DNA of 64,000 bases, from positions 1 to 64,000 of the forward strand of contig NZ_PGFV01000004.1 of assembly GCF_021023135.1 (NCBI RefSeq), given 5' to 3'. Position 1 is the stretch's first letter; each line of letters opens with the position of its first letter. The notes below the pieces were generated by a model, which was not told the origin of the DNA, did no database searches, and worked only from the letters and a program-made list of their open reading frames with translations. Shown here one piece after another: positions 19,637 to 26,805 of this stretch. The DNA is from Brevibacterium sp. CCUG 69071 (GTDB lineage: Bacteria; Actinomycetota; Actinomycetes; Actinomycetales; Brevibacteriaceae). The position numbers and the translations under genes are program-made.

Positions 19637-20117
19637 CCGCAGACGGGAAGAGATCCGCGATCTGCTGAGCGGTCGACTTGCGCGGCTTCGACTCCACCGC
19701 CGGCGCCGCGGCCTCCGACTTCTTCTGCAGCTCCTCCGTGGACGCATACCGCCACTTGTGCCGCGCCATTCCGGAGAGGTTCACGCCGAGGTCCTCGGCC
19801 ATGATCCGCATCTGCGTCAGCCGAGAGGCTGGAACGTCGAATTTCTCCGTTTCGATCGACACGAGCAGTCGAACGTAGATCGCGAGCGTCACGTGCTGGT
19901 GCTGGGACTCCCAGACGATGGACTGGCCCATCTTCCAGAACTTCTGCCAGAGCTCACGCTCGCGGTCAGTGAGACCAGGCTTGAGTGGCCAGTTCGGTGT
20001 CCGCCGGCGGTCGACATGCTCGGGGAGCTTGATCCATCCGTCCTCGTTGCGCCGCTGACGGTACGAGTTCAGGTCTGCTGGCGGGCCACTACGGGCGCGC
20101 GCGCCTCCTGATGTCAT
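19617..20117 (-). CDS. Terminase small subunit
   Basis: A 166-residue protein immediately upstream of TerL. It has a basic N-terminus, a central helical part (LTDRERELWQKFWKMGQSIV, HQHVTLAIYVRLLVSIETEK) and RLTQMRIMAEDLGVNLSGMA near residues 100-120. That last segment is characteristic of small terminases of actinophages. It recognises the packaging site and recruits the large subunit. The tail (residues 130-166) is disordered. Confidence 0.85.
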   Translation of the reverse strand: MTSGGARARSGPPADLNSYRQRRNEDGWIKLPEHVDRRRTPNWPLKPGLTDRERELWQKFWKMGQSIVWESQHQHVTLAIYVRLLVSIETEKFDVPASRLTQMRIMAEDLGVNLSGMARHKWRYASTEELQKKSEAAAPAVESKPRKSTAQQIADLFPSAGDDGAG

Positions 20118-20325
20118 GGTCGATTCCTCACTTCCGGCACCCTTGCGGCACCATCAAAGCGAGGCCTTGCGCCTCGCGATTCGACCCGATTTGCACCCGT
20201 CCTGACCTGGGGTTTCGCGATTTTTTGAACCCGTCGCGGACTATTTAACCCTCTCCGGCGGTCTCAGATAAAGACAAGGCAGGGGGTCATCCCCCGGGGG
20301 CAGTGGTGGCAAGTAGTCCTGCCAA
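20118..20325. other. HNH-TerS intergenic region, candidate packaging (cos) site
   Basis: About 208 bases without a gene separate the HNH nuclease and TerS, the usual location of cos in phages that carry an HNH next to terminase. It holds a perfect GC palindrome CCCCCGGGGG at 20291-20300, flanked by AGGGGGTCAT, and a hairpin GCGAGGCctt GCGCCTCGC near 20159-20178. Cleavage position cannot be read from sequence alone. Confidence 0.45.
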
Positions 20326-20676
20326 TTAGAGTTGCCGGAAACCGCCGGGCTGGTGGGCTGCTGTCTCGGCCGAGTGGCACGGATGACACAGGCCCCGCCC
20401 GTAGATCGGATCGTTCGGGTTGAGCCCGGCGGCCTCGAGCTCTCGGCGTGACTTCGGATGGTGGTCGGCGTCCGTCGATGGACGACGATGACAGAGAACG
20501 CAGATCGGATCGCGTGCGAGCACTGCCTCACGGAACCGTCGTCGGTGCCTGCGACCATAGCCTCGTGCGGTAGCCGAGCCACGTGCACGCTCGGCGGTAC
20601 GGGCGCAGTCGGCGCATAGCCTCTCGCCCTTGGGTATGAGATTCGGGCAGCCCTTGCCGTTGCAGACCTTCTTCAC
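20326..20676 (-). CDS. HNH endonuclease, terminase-associated
   Basis: A 116-residue protein starting at GTG (20676) after GGAGG. Two Cys pairs at the N-terminus (CNGKGCPNLI, RLCADCAR) form a likely zinc ribbon. An Arg-rich stretch follows. The HNH domain is clear: CVLCHRRPSTDADHHPKSRR, then CHPCHSAETA. HK97-type phages use this nuclease with terminase for specific cleavage at cos. Its place beside TerS supports this. Confidence 0.88.
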   Translation of the reverse strand: MKKVCNGKGCPNLIPKGERLCADCARTAERARGSATARGYGRRHRRRFREAVLARDPICVLCHRRPSTDADHHPKSRRELEAAGLNPNDPIYGRGLCHPCHSAETAAHQPGGFRQL

Positions 20677-20698
20677 TGACTGCCTCCGAACATGACAG

Positions 20699-20730
20699 AA
20701 GGCCTGACCGGATGAACCGTGTCAGACCTT
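20699..20730 (-). terminator. Hairpin between early operon and HNH gene
   Basis: AAGGCCTGAC and GTCAGACCTT pair with one mismatch around a 12-base loop. It lies after the last early gene (stop at 20785) and before the HNH start. On the minus strand the stem is followed by CTGTC. It may separate early from late transcription. Confidence 0.45.
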
Positions 20731-20784
20731 CATCGCCACCTCTGGTGACTCTACGAGAATCGTATGGGACAAAGGCAAGAATGT

Positions 20785-21552
20785 CTAGGCCCGCAAGGAT
20801 CTGGCCTTTCGGCGTGTCGTGCGCATCATCACTGCACGAACATCACCAAGTCGATACAGTCTCGTGCCTCGCTGATCCTGACCAACAGCATTGAGCATCA
20901 CGCGATCATGAGCATCACGTCGAGTCGTCCACTTGCGTGCTTGCTCATAGGTGATCTGCTCACCAGCTGCACGCAACGTGTCGACCACACGAGACAGCGG
21001 TGCTTCATAGGCTTCGATGCGCCTGAGTCCTTCACGCCTGCGAGCACGCACATCAACCTGCACCTCACACCTCGGGCACACCACCACGTCCTCACCTATG
21101 GCAGGCCACAGCTCCACACCACAGCCAGCACTCGGGCACGTGCCAGCGAACACACGCTCGGGTGCGATGTCGATCTGACCAAGACCAGCAAGACACTGCT
21201 CGAGCAGACGATCATGCCAGGCCTCCGCATCCTGATGCTTGACCACCCAATCCCTCAGTGGATGCAGGCTGGCCACGAGCTCGGGCACAGTCAGCATCCG
21301 GAACACAGGACGCTTCTGCTCATGAACCCACGCACCGAGGATGGACCTGAGCACCACGGTGATCTCATCCACCACCTCGGCGGCACCGATACGGAACATC
21401 ATCGGCACAGCATCCGATGACCTGCGCTCACCCTGCGGTGTCGTGGCATCCTGCCTGAGCACCGTCACCTCGAGCTCCTTGACCAACGGTGCACACATGC
21501 GGATCAGGTCAGGCAACGACGCCGATCGCACCTCACGGGAATCCCACATCAT
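20785..21552 (-). CDS. Phage zinc-ribbon/HTH protein, function unknown
   Basis: A 255-residue protein, last gene of the early operon. A helical N-terminal half includes SLHPLRDWVVKHQDAEAWHD. A zinc ribbon follows in the middle (CPSAGCGVELWP, VVCPRCEVQVDV). The last part (LSRVVDTLRAAGEQITYEQA, then RKWTTRRD) resembles a winged helix. Proteins of this order often sit before the terminase in actinophage genomes, where a late regulator would be expected. That role is a guess. It overlaps the nuclease gene by 4 bases. Confidence 0.7.
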   Translation of the reverse strand: MMWDSREVRSASLPDLIRMCAPLVKELEVTVLRQDATTPQGERRSSDAVPMMFRIGAAEVVDEITVVLRSILGAWVHEQKRPVFRMLTVPELVASLHPLRDWVVKHQDAEAWHDRLLEQCLAGLGQIDIAPERVFAGTCPSAGCGVELWPAIGEDVVVCPRCEVQVDVRARRREGLRRIEAYEAPLSRVVDTLRAAGEQITYEQARKWTTRRDAHDRVMLNAVGQDQRGTRLYRLGDVRAVMMRTTRRKARSLRA

Positions 21553-21881
21553 CGTCCTCTCAACTCACTCTCGATACGACCACTCACCCAATCGCGGGGC
21601 CGCCAAATATCTGCGTCAGCATCTGCCTGTTTCAATGCGGAGATCCACACCTTCTGCTCCGGCCTCAACGTCCCCGTCTCCGACTTGAGCTCACGCCACA
21701 AGATCCGACGCTGCCGAGGATGGACGATGACGAGATCCGGGAATCCTGGTGCGGACCGCCTGCTGTCGTGGACGTGGTAGCTCAGCCAGCCCATGCGTTT
21801 GGCCAGCTCGAGGATCTGATCCTGCAGCTGTCTCTCCGTCATGGACTTCGCCTGCAAGGTTCGATAGTCCTGCAGCTTCAC
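21549..21881 (-). CDS. VRR-NUC domain nuclease
   Basis: A 110-residue protein of the PD-(D/E)xK type. Catalytic residues are visible: GFPDLVIV (Asp49), then WRELKSETG (Glu64, Lys66), and Gln76 in RPEQKVWI. Short stand-alone VRR-NUC proteins are common in phages and are thought to cut branched DNA. The start is GTG at 21881, overlapping the previous stop as GTGA. A second ATG 13 codons in is possible. Confidence 0.88.
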   Translation of the reverse strand: MKLQDYRTLQAKSMTERQLQDQILELAKRMGWLSYHVHDSRRSAPGFPDLVIVHPRQRRILWRELKSETGTLRPEQKVWISALKQADADADIWRPRDWVSGRIESELRGR

Positions 21882-23056
21882 CGTCTCCTCCTCCCTGACT
21901 TCTTCCCAGGCTTAGTCACAGCGGCAGAAGGTGGCGCCGATCGTACCGTCCCAGCCCTGCCCGTACCGTCACGTACCGAACCCGTCACCGACCCGTCCCG
22001 ACCCGACCCGGCATATCCAGATCCTGGATGCACCCGACTTGCTGGAACCTGCTGGAACCTGCTGGGTGGCTCTGCGGGGTCACACTCCGACTGGTTGATG
22101 TCGGGCGGTCCCTTCGGTCCAGAGCCGGTGTCTGCGGGGTCACGCTCTGACTGGGTGTCAGGCTGTCCCTCGGACCAGACTGTGTTCACCGCGGGGTCAT
22201 CACACGACAGGGTGTCGCGCGGTCCCTCGGGCCAGTGAACGTCTCCCGCGGGGTCTCGCTCCGCCTGGGTGGCGGATAGTCCCTCGGACCGGGATGCAGG
22301 GTTCTCAGGTGTCCTCTGTGCTGCCGTGCCGGCGTCACGGCCAGGCGGTACTCGCCCAGCCTTCACATCGGGCTCGGCAGCGGTGGGGAGGACGATGTTG
22401 TTGGAGGTCACGTACTCATGGGTGCGCAACCACTCCAACGTCTTCGGTTTGAAGTACGGGGACTTCGGCGGGGGCATCATCTGCTTCTCACGATGAGCCC
22501 TGGACGCATCGAGCAGAGCCGCATTACACCTGCCGCAGGCGACCACCATGTCGTTTGGTGACTGCACCTGCTTCGTCAGATGGTCATACGTTCCTGCCTT
22601 CTGTCCGCGCCGATCCCCTTGGAAGTTGACGACGAGGCCACAGTAGCGGCACGCGTCACCGTCGCGGAGGCGCACGGGGATCGTGAGTGCAGGGTTCGAG
22701 TTGTCGAGCTTGCGCTGCCGTTCCCATTCGATCTCCTCTCTCGTTCGCATGTGGATGAAGGTGTCGTCCTCGATGAGCCTGTAGGCGCGTCTGCCTTCCC
22801 CGTCAGTCACCTCGGTGAGGTAACCCGCGGCGATAGCTACGCTGATGAGCTCGGGGGCACGAGTGTGGCCGGCCATTTGGACGGCCGTGCCGTGGCTGAT
22901 GATGTAGTCGGTGAGGTGGGCGGTGGATTGGAGTGCGCAGCGGAGGACGAACCCGAACGCCTCGTTGACGAGACGGTCATCGACTCTCGTGTCTTCGAGG
23001 ACGCCGAGGACGACGGGGTGGTTGGCGGCGGTGTCGCCGGTCCTGAGCCATGGCAT
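21878..23056 (-). CDS. Phage early protein with HNH-type zinc motif and repeat-rich tail
   Basis: A 392-residue protein. Residues 1-110 look like a winged-helix, replication-initiator-like part (MPWLRTGDTAANHPVVLGVL; GYLTEVTDGEGRRAYRLI). Near residues 135-185 is an HNH-like metal motif (CRYCGLVVNF, GTYDHLTKQVQS, MVVACGRCNAALLDA). The last 160 residues are low-complexity and contain four diverged copies of a 19-20 residue unit with the core ERDPA. It could be an initiator or a DNA-cutting accessory; I cannot decide. It overlaps the VRR-NUC gene by 4 bases. Confidence 0.75.
   Translation of the reverse strand: MPWLRTGDTAANHPVVLGVLEDTRVDDRLVNEAFGFVLRCALQSTAHLTDYIISHGTAVQMAGHTRAPELISVAIAAGYLTEVTDGEGRRAYRLIEDDTFIHMRTREEIEWERQRKLDNSNPALTIPVRLRDGDACRYCGLVVNFQGDRRGQKAGTYDHLTKQVQSPNDMVVACGRCNAALLDASRAHREKQMMPPPKSPYFKPKTLEWLRTHEYVTSNNIVLPTAAEPDVKAGRVPPGRDAGTAAQRTPENPASRSEGLSATQAERDPAGDVHWPEGPRDTLSCDDPAVNTVWSEGQPDTQSERDPADTGSGPKGPPDINQSECDPAEPPSRFQQVPASRVHPGSGYAGSGRDGSVTGSVRDGTGRAGTVRSAPPSAAVTKPGKKSGRRRR
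22072..22304 (-). repeat. Tandem 57-60 bp repeat inside an early gene
   Basis: The string GCGGGGT(C) recurs at 22074, 22134, 22191 and 22248, spaced 60, 57 and 57 bases. The repeats are in frame and encode 19-20 residue units with the cores SECDPA, SERDPA, CDDPA and AERDPA. A separate 10-bp direct repeat (TGCTGGAACC) lies at 22041-22060. Confidence 0.85.
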
Positions 23057-23083
23057 CCGATTCGTCTCCTGTGGTGTTGGTGA

Positions 23084-23215
23084 TCAGTGGGTGGGGTCGA
23101 AGTGGCACGTGCACCCGCATGAGGCGAGCGCATCCGTGTCGTCGTCCCAGGCTTGGCCGTCGCACTTGCGGTGGTTGTCGTCTCGGCAGTCAGGGCTGCG
23201 CAGGACCGAGGTCAT
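23084..23215 (-). CDS. Small Cys/His-rich phage protein
   Basis: A 43-residue protein. ATG at 23215 follows AAGGAG. The protein reads CRDDNHRKCDGQAWDD and ASCGCTCHFD, a pattern that recurs in actinophages and could bind zinc. It overlaps the upstream gene by 4 bases, in keeping with the operon. Function unknown. Confidence 0.7.
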   Translation of the reverse strand: MTSVLRSPDCRDDNHRKCDGQAWDDDTDALASCGCTCHFDPTH

Positions 23216-23475
23216 GGACTCTCCTTTATGAGGTGCTTGCTGTGGGTGGGGACGTGGTCTTGCCAAGGGCGGCCATGTGAGTACTCTGTTTGCACGATCA
23301 CGCGGTTGAATTCTTTATCCCAGTCGATCTGCTCAACCATGGCTTGAAGGTTTCCGAAAGCATGGTCGATTTGCTGACCCGCTTTCCGTGCCGCCTCTCC
23401 GACTGTCCGAAGTGCGCCACCGATTCGCCTCCGGTTGTCGTCCAGGTGGTATTCGAGCCATATCTCGTCCGTCAT
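23212..23475 (-). CDS. Hypothetical early phage protein
   Basis: An 87-residue protein starting MTDEIWLEYHLDDNRRRIGG. It is helical, with a hydrophobic heptad-like stretch (GQQIDHAFGNLQAMVEQIDW). It overlaps both neighbours by 4 bases, which supports the start. I do not recognise the family. Confidence 0.68.
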   Translation of the reverse strand: MTDEIWLEYHLDDNRRRIGGALRTVGEAARKAGQQIDHAFGNLQAMVEQIDWDKEFNRVIVQTEYSHGRPWQDHVPTHSKHLIKESP

Positions 23476-23768
23476 TCCTCCCCAATCAGTGCGGTGATCG
23501 CGGCACGGGCGTCTTCCTCGAATGCATCCCAGCGGCTATCTTTCAGCTTCTCAAGCTCCGCCGGTTCCTCTGCTGAGAACGTCACGCCGACGAGCGCCCG
23601 CGCCACCATCTCGACTGCCTCGTCGGTGCGGAGTTGATCGCGCTGCCAGCGGGCGCCGTTTGCGAACGTGTCGGGACGGTTCATCGAATCCCACATCAGG
23701 TGGTCGCAATCCTTGTGGAGCTGGCATTGCGGTGCTGCGGCCCTCTTGGCTTTCTCGTCCCAGTTCAT
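23472..23768 (-). CDS. Hypothetical early phage protein
   Basis: A 98-residue protein from the ATG at 23768 (MNWDEKAKRAAAPQCQLHKD), chosen because it overlaps the upstream stop by 4 bases. A longer frame upstream lacks support. Cys/His residues (CQLHKDCDHLMW) at the start and a helical acidic C-terminus (WDAFEEDARAAITALIGEE) are visible. No family recognised. Confidence 0.65.
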   Translation of the reverse strand: MNWDEKAKRAAAPQCQLHKDCDHLMWDSMNRPDTFANGARWQRDQLRTDEAVEMVARALVGVTFSAEEPAELEKLKDSRWDAFEEDARAAITALIGEE

Positions 23769-24007
23769 TGCTTCTCCCACCATCCGGCGATGACCTTGTG
23801 TTCGCATTCCTCGCAGTGTGGTTCGACGGTCAGGTCCAGGACGTCGATGATTGCTTGGGCCGAGTCGAGAAGTTGGGCGCGGTCGTGGTCCGTTATCTCT
23901 CCCCACTCGACCGGCTTGTCAAGGTCGAGCTGCTCGGCTGCGAGCCTTGCGGAGTTTGCGAAGTGCACCTTCGCGATCCTGTCCCGCAGTTCGTTCTGGT
24001 CACTCAT
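23765..24007 (-). CDS. Hypothetical early phage protein with C-terminal CxxC
   Basis: An 80-residue protein from the ATG at 24007 (MSDQNELRDRIAKVHFANSA). It is a helical protein ending in HCEECEHKVIAGWWEKQ, a possible metal knuckle. It overlaps its neighbours by 4 bases on both sides. No family recognised. Confidence 0.65.
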   Translation of the reverse strand: MSDQNELRDRIAKVHFANSARLAAEQLDLDKPVEWGEITDHDRAQLLDSAQAIIDVLDLTVEPHCEECEHKVIAGWWEKQ

Positions 24008-24402
24008 TGCCGCGCTGCCCTGATAGCTGCCCGGATGTGGGCCTCGGCTTCGACTTTGTCGTTGCCTCCGAGGAAGTAGGAATCGGTGGCCCACTTCTTG
24101 TAGGCACGGATGAGCGCGTCGGCGTCTCCGTTTTCCATGTCACTGAGTGAATCGATGTCCTGTCCGGGTCCATAGCAGGAACATCCGCTGTCTGAGAACC
24201 AGTGGTATCGGTGGCCGTCGTGCCATGCTCCGAAGCATTCCCATTCGTAGCTACCTTCGTCCTTGGAAAAGACGTTGCTGAGCCCGGGGATTACCTCGTC
24301 CGGTTCGAGTCCGGAAGCGAACCCGGTGCGTAGTTTGCGGTGGGCCTGCACTGGATCCATGATCTCTCCGCTGAGTGCAGTGTCTCGTTCAATGTTGCTC
24401 AT
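24004..24402 (-). CDS. Hypothetical early phage protein, Cys/Trp-rich centre
   Basis: A 132-residue protein from the ATG at 24402 (MSNIERDTALSGEIMD). The centre reads YEWECFGAWHDGHRYHWFSD, then SGCSCYGPGQDI. This is a pattern I associate with small uncharacterised phage proteins that may bind metal or sugar. The C-terminus is helical (DKVEAEAHIRAAIRAAR). Overlaps of 4 bases on both sides fix the start. Function unknown. Confidence 0.68.
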   Translation of the reverse strand: MSNIERDTALSGEIMDPVQAHRKLRTGFASGLEPDEVIPGLSNVFSKDEGSYEWECFGAWHDGHRYHWFSDSGCSCYGPGQDIDSLSDMENGDADALIRAYKKWATDSYFLGGNDKVEAEAHIRAAIRAARQ

Positions 24403-24614
24403 GGTTGCGCTCCTTCTACATAGGTTTGATCGACCCAGACGCGGCCGCAGCAGTGGCAATGCCAGCCGACGGTCTCCGGGCTGCACAGGTCTTCTCCGAT
24501 GACGATCGGTTCCTTGTGCTCGTGGAGGCACCGGACGATCACGAGTGGCTCTCGGTCGCAGAGACGCTTCTCCTCGATCGACTCGTGCGCGCAGTCGTCG
24601 TGCCCGGGTTGCAT
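24399..24614 (-). CDS. Small phage zinc-knuckle protein
   Basis: A 71-residue protein from the ATG at 24614 (MQPGHDDCAHESIEEKRLCD); a GTG one codon earlier is possible. Cys and His are frequent (RCLHEHKEP, CSPETVGWHCHCCGRVW). A zinc site is likely. The stop/start arrangement TGATG with the upstream gene suggests coupling. No family recognised. Confidence 0.62.
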   Translation of the reverse strand: MQPGHDDCAHESIEEKRLCDREPLVIVRCLHEHKEPIVIGEDLCSPETVGWHCHCCGRVWVDQTYVEGAQP

Positions 24615-24784
24615 CACGGTTCCTGGTCCTCAGTCACCTCGGTGACGAACGGGGTACGCAGCGCCCGCACAAGCTCGGCTCGGCTGCCATTCCAGAAGAC
24701 GACGTGACCAGCAGTGAACTCGACCCCATCCGCCTCGATCGTCAGCACCTGCCCGGTGATCGTCTTCACCCTGTACGTCGCCAT
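24614..24784 (-). CDS. Small phage protein (56 residues)
   Basis: A 56-residue protein, MATYRVKTITGQVLTIEADG, then VEFTAGHVVFW and RALRTPFVTEV. It looks like a compact beta barrel of about six strands. It fills the gap between RtcB (2 bases away) and the next small gene (TGATG junction). Strand alternation and GC-rich third positions support coding. Function unknown. Confidence 0.66.
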   Translation of the reverse strand: MATYRVKTITGQVLTIEADGVEFTAGHVVFWNGSRAELVRALRTPFVTEVTEDQEP

Positions 24785-24786
24785 GA

Positions 24787-25986
24787 TCAATCGCCTTTGA
24801 CGTTCACGACTTGGTGGAAGGTGTGGCGGATTTTCACCAGGTCGGAAGCATCGTCCATGACCTGGTCGATGTCCTTGTACGCCTGGGGAATCTCGTCGAT
24901 GAACGCATCCGTGTCCCGGTATTCGATGCCCTTCATCGCCTCACGCAACTGCTCATGAGTGAAGGTCTTCCGCGCCTTCGAGCGCGAGAAGTTCCGGCCA
25001 GCACCATGCGGGGACGAGTTGAAGCTCATCTTGTTCCCCAGGCCCTCCACAACGTAGGACGCGGTGCCCATGGAACCGGGGATGAGACCGAGCTGCCCCT
25101 CACGGGCAGAGATCGCACCCTTCCGGGAGATCCAAAGGTTGCGGCCGAAGTGGTGCTCCTTCTGCGTGAAGTTGTGGTGGCAGTTGATGCGCTGCGTCTC
25201 CTCCACCTCAGCACCCATGTGAGTAGCGAGGGCTTCGAGGACGCGGTCCATCATCTCTTCACGGTTCAGCAAAGCGAAGTGCTGCGCCCAGCCCAGTTCG
25301 GCAATGTAGTGGTCGAACTCTGGTGTGCCCTCGACGAGGTACGCGAGGTCCTTGTCGGGCAGGTCGATCCAGTACTTCTTCGCGACGTCCTGGGCGACCT
25401 TGATGTGGTGCTGGGCGATCTTGTTGCCGATGCCTCGGGATCCGGAGTGGAGGAACGCCCACACCCGGGACTCCTCGTCGAGAGTGATCTCGATGAAGTG
25501 GTTGCCGGAACCGAGAGTGCCGAGCTGTTTATCCCAGTTGGTGGCGTAGTCGTTGAGGTCCCGGTGGTGCTTCCGGCATTCCGCGTCCCATAGGTCGAGG
25601 AGTTCGACGCGTCGGGCATGCGCGGTATCGGTCATGACGGTGTTGTAGTTGCCGGCGGAGAGTGGCACGCGGGACTCGATGATCTCCCGCAGCTTCCGGA
25701 CGGCGGGGACACCGCCGACGTCGTAGAAGTCGTGGCCGGTCCACTGGGTGCGGACCGCGATCATGCCACACCCGATGTCGACACCCACCGCGGCGGGCAT
25801 GATCGCCCCATCAGTGGGGATCACCGAACCGACCGTGGCACCCTTGCCGAGGTGCGCGTCAGGCATGAGCGCGAGATGCGGATGCACGAACGGCATCACC
25901 GAGGTGGCGAGCGCCTGGTTCTTTGTGTCGTCCTCGAGGATGGATGCCCAGTTGTAGAGCTTGGGGGCGAGTTGGTTGATAGTCAT
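24787..25986 (-). CDS. rtcB: RNA-splicing ligase RtcB
   Basis: A 399-residue GTP- and Mn-dependent ligase that joins 2',3'-cyclic phosphate or 3'-phosphate ends to 5'-OH RNA ends. The family motifs are all present: LMPDAHLGKGATVGSVIP, GVDIGCGM (metal Asp70 and Cys73), LGTLGSGNHFIEI, LHSGSRGIG, INCHHNF, PGSMGTASYVVEG and SSPHGAGRNFSR. In the last, His327 aligns with the histidine that carries GMP. It lies inside the early operon, flanked by small phage genes. No RtcA or archease gene is near. In a phage it would most plausibly repair tRNAs cut by host anticodon nucleases; that is inference. Confidence 0.95.
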   Translation of the reverse strand: MTINQLAPKLYNWASILEDDTKNQALATSVMPFVHPHLALMPDAHLGKGATVGSVIPTDGAIMPAAVGVDIGCGMIAVRTQWTGHDFYDVGGVPAVRKLREIIESRVPLSAGNYNTVMTDTAHARRVELLDLWDAECRKHHRDLNDYATNWDKQLGTLGSGNHFIEITLDEESRVWAFLHSGSRGIGNKIAQHHIKVAQDVAKKYWIDLPDKDLAYLVEGTPEFDHYIAELGWAQHFALLNREEMMDRVLEALATHMGAEVEETQRINCHHNFTQKEHHFGRNLWISRKGAISAREGQLGLIPGSMGTASYVVEGLGNKMSFNSSPHGAGRNFSRSKARKTFTHEQLREAMKGIEYRDTDAFIDEIPQAYKDIDQVMDDASDLVKIRHTFHQVVNVKGD

Positions 25987-25988
25987 GG

Positions 25989-26357
25989 TCAGTCCTTTAC
26001 TTCGTCGTAGGTTGCGTGGAAGATATCGGGTTTGCAGGGGTAGAACTCACCCTGGACGCCTCGAATCACGTAGTCGCCGAGATTGACCCAGTGGCCACCC
26101 TCAAGGGTGGCGATCACCATTCGCCCGTCTCGCGGGTCGATAGAGATGCCTGACTCCGGCCAGTGCGCGTCTTCGTCGCCCCTGAGGATCGGGAGGCAGT
26201 CAAAGGTTCCCATCGTGTTCGCCTCGACCCAGTGAAAGATGCCGTTCATCCGGGCGCTGGCATCGCGGGCGTCTTTTGCCTCGACCTCCGCCTGGGTAGG
26301 TACCCGTCTCGCTTCGATCTCAACGGGCTTCTTGCGGTACTTGCGTGGTTCGGTCAT
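25989..26357 (-). CDS. Phage PGDYG-like protein
   Basis: A 122-residue protein of a type found in many phages: KYRKKPVEIEARRV at the start, a variable middle, then GGHWVNLGDYVIRGVQGEFY, then PCKPDIFHATYDEV. The ending is the conserved part of the family. The function is not known to me. It lies 2 bases upstream of rtcB and 2 bases downstream of the next gene, so it is in the same transcript. Confidence 0.82.
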   Translation of the reverse strand: MTEPRKYRKKPVEIEARRVPTQAEVEAKDARDASARMNGIFHWVEANTMGTFDCLPILRGDEDAHWPESGISIDPRDGRMVIATLEGGHWVNLGDYVIRGVQGEFYPCKPDIFHATYDEVKD

Positions 26358-26359
26358 GG

Positions 26360-26716
26360 TCAGAGTCCTGTCTGGGCGATGGGTCGGGCGTGGACGCCGT
26401 CAGTGGATGGGCCGGGGTCGCCGTCGTAGCCGGCGACGTAGTGCTGGTGGTCGGACATGTCGTGCGGATGCCAGCAAACTTTGTCGCCGTACTTGATGTC
26501 TTCCACCTTGACGGGTTCGACGAGGTCGACGCTGGCCTGGGCGGCGACGGTGGCTATGAACGCGCGGCGCATCGCCTCGGCGAGCTCACGTTCGGCCTTC
26601 TCCTTCTCGAGCTGCTTGATCCGCCGGCGGTACACGCGGCGCGAGTAGTCTGCGATGCAGAACGAGATGACCGCGATGACAATGGTGAGCAGTGAGAGTG
26701 TGAGACTGGGACTCAT
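26360..26716 (-). CDS. Small membrane-anchored phage protein
   Basis: A 118-residue protein from the ATG at 26716. One transmembrane helix near residues 5-22 (LSLLTIVIAVISFCIADY) is followed by a strongly charged coiled coil (RRRIKQLEKEKAERELAEAM). The C-terminal half is polar with His/Trp (VCWHPHDMSDHQHYVAGYD). This could be an Rz-like or membrane-tethering protein, but it lies in the early region, not near lysis genes. No family recognised. Confidence 0.65.
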   Translation of the reverse strand: MSPSLTLSLLTIVIAVISFCIADYSRRVYRRRIKQLEKEKAERELAEAMRRAFIATVAAQASVDLVEPVKVEDIKYGDKVCWHPHDMSDHQHYVAGYDGDPGPSTDGVHARPIAQTGL

Positions 26717-26805
26717 TTCCTTGCCTTCCAGTGCTGGCGGATGATGATGAGCTTCGCCGCGAGGTGCGCGGGAGCAGCGATGAGCTTGTCGATGAGAGGG
26801 AGCAT
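26713..26805 (-). CDS. Possible 30-residue phage peptide
   Basis: The frame MLPLIDKLIAAPAHLAAKLI, then IIRQHWKARK, starts within the stop of the upstream gene (TGATG) and ends in the ATGA start of the downstream gene. It forms an amphipathic helix with a basic end. The exact double overlap is the only real evidence. Confidence 0.45.
   Translation of the reverse strand: MLPLIDKLIAAPAHLAAKLIIIRQHWKARK

Noticed and set aside
17951-19747. Longer TerL starting at 19747
   Set aside because: The extra 37 residues are almost only Arg and Ser, antisense-like shadow of the TerS C-terminus. The GTG at 19636 gives a normal N-terminus.
20241-20588. 115-residue minus-strand frame overlapping the HNH gene
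   Set aside because: It reads the HNH gene in another frame and would fill the probable cos gap; it has no domain.
22021-22300. CRISPR-like repeat array
   Set aside because: The 57-60 bp repeats are diverged, in frame and have no spacers; they encode protein repeats.
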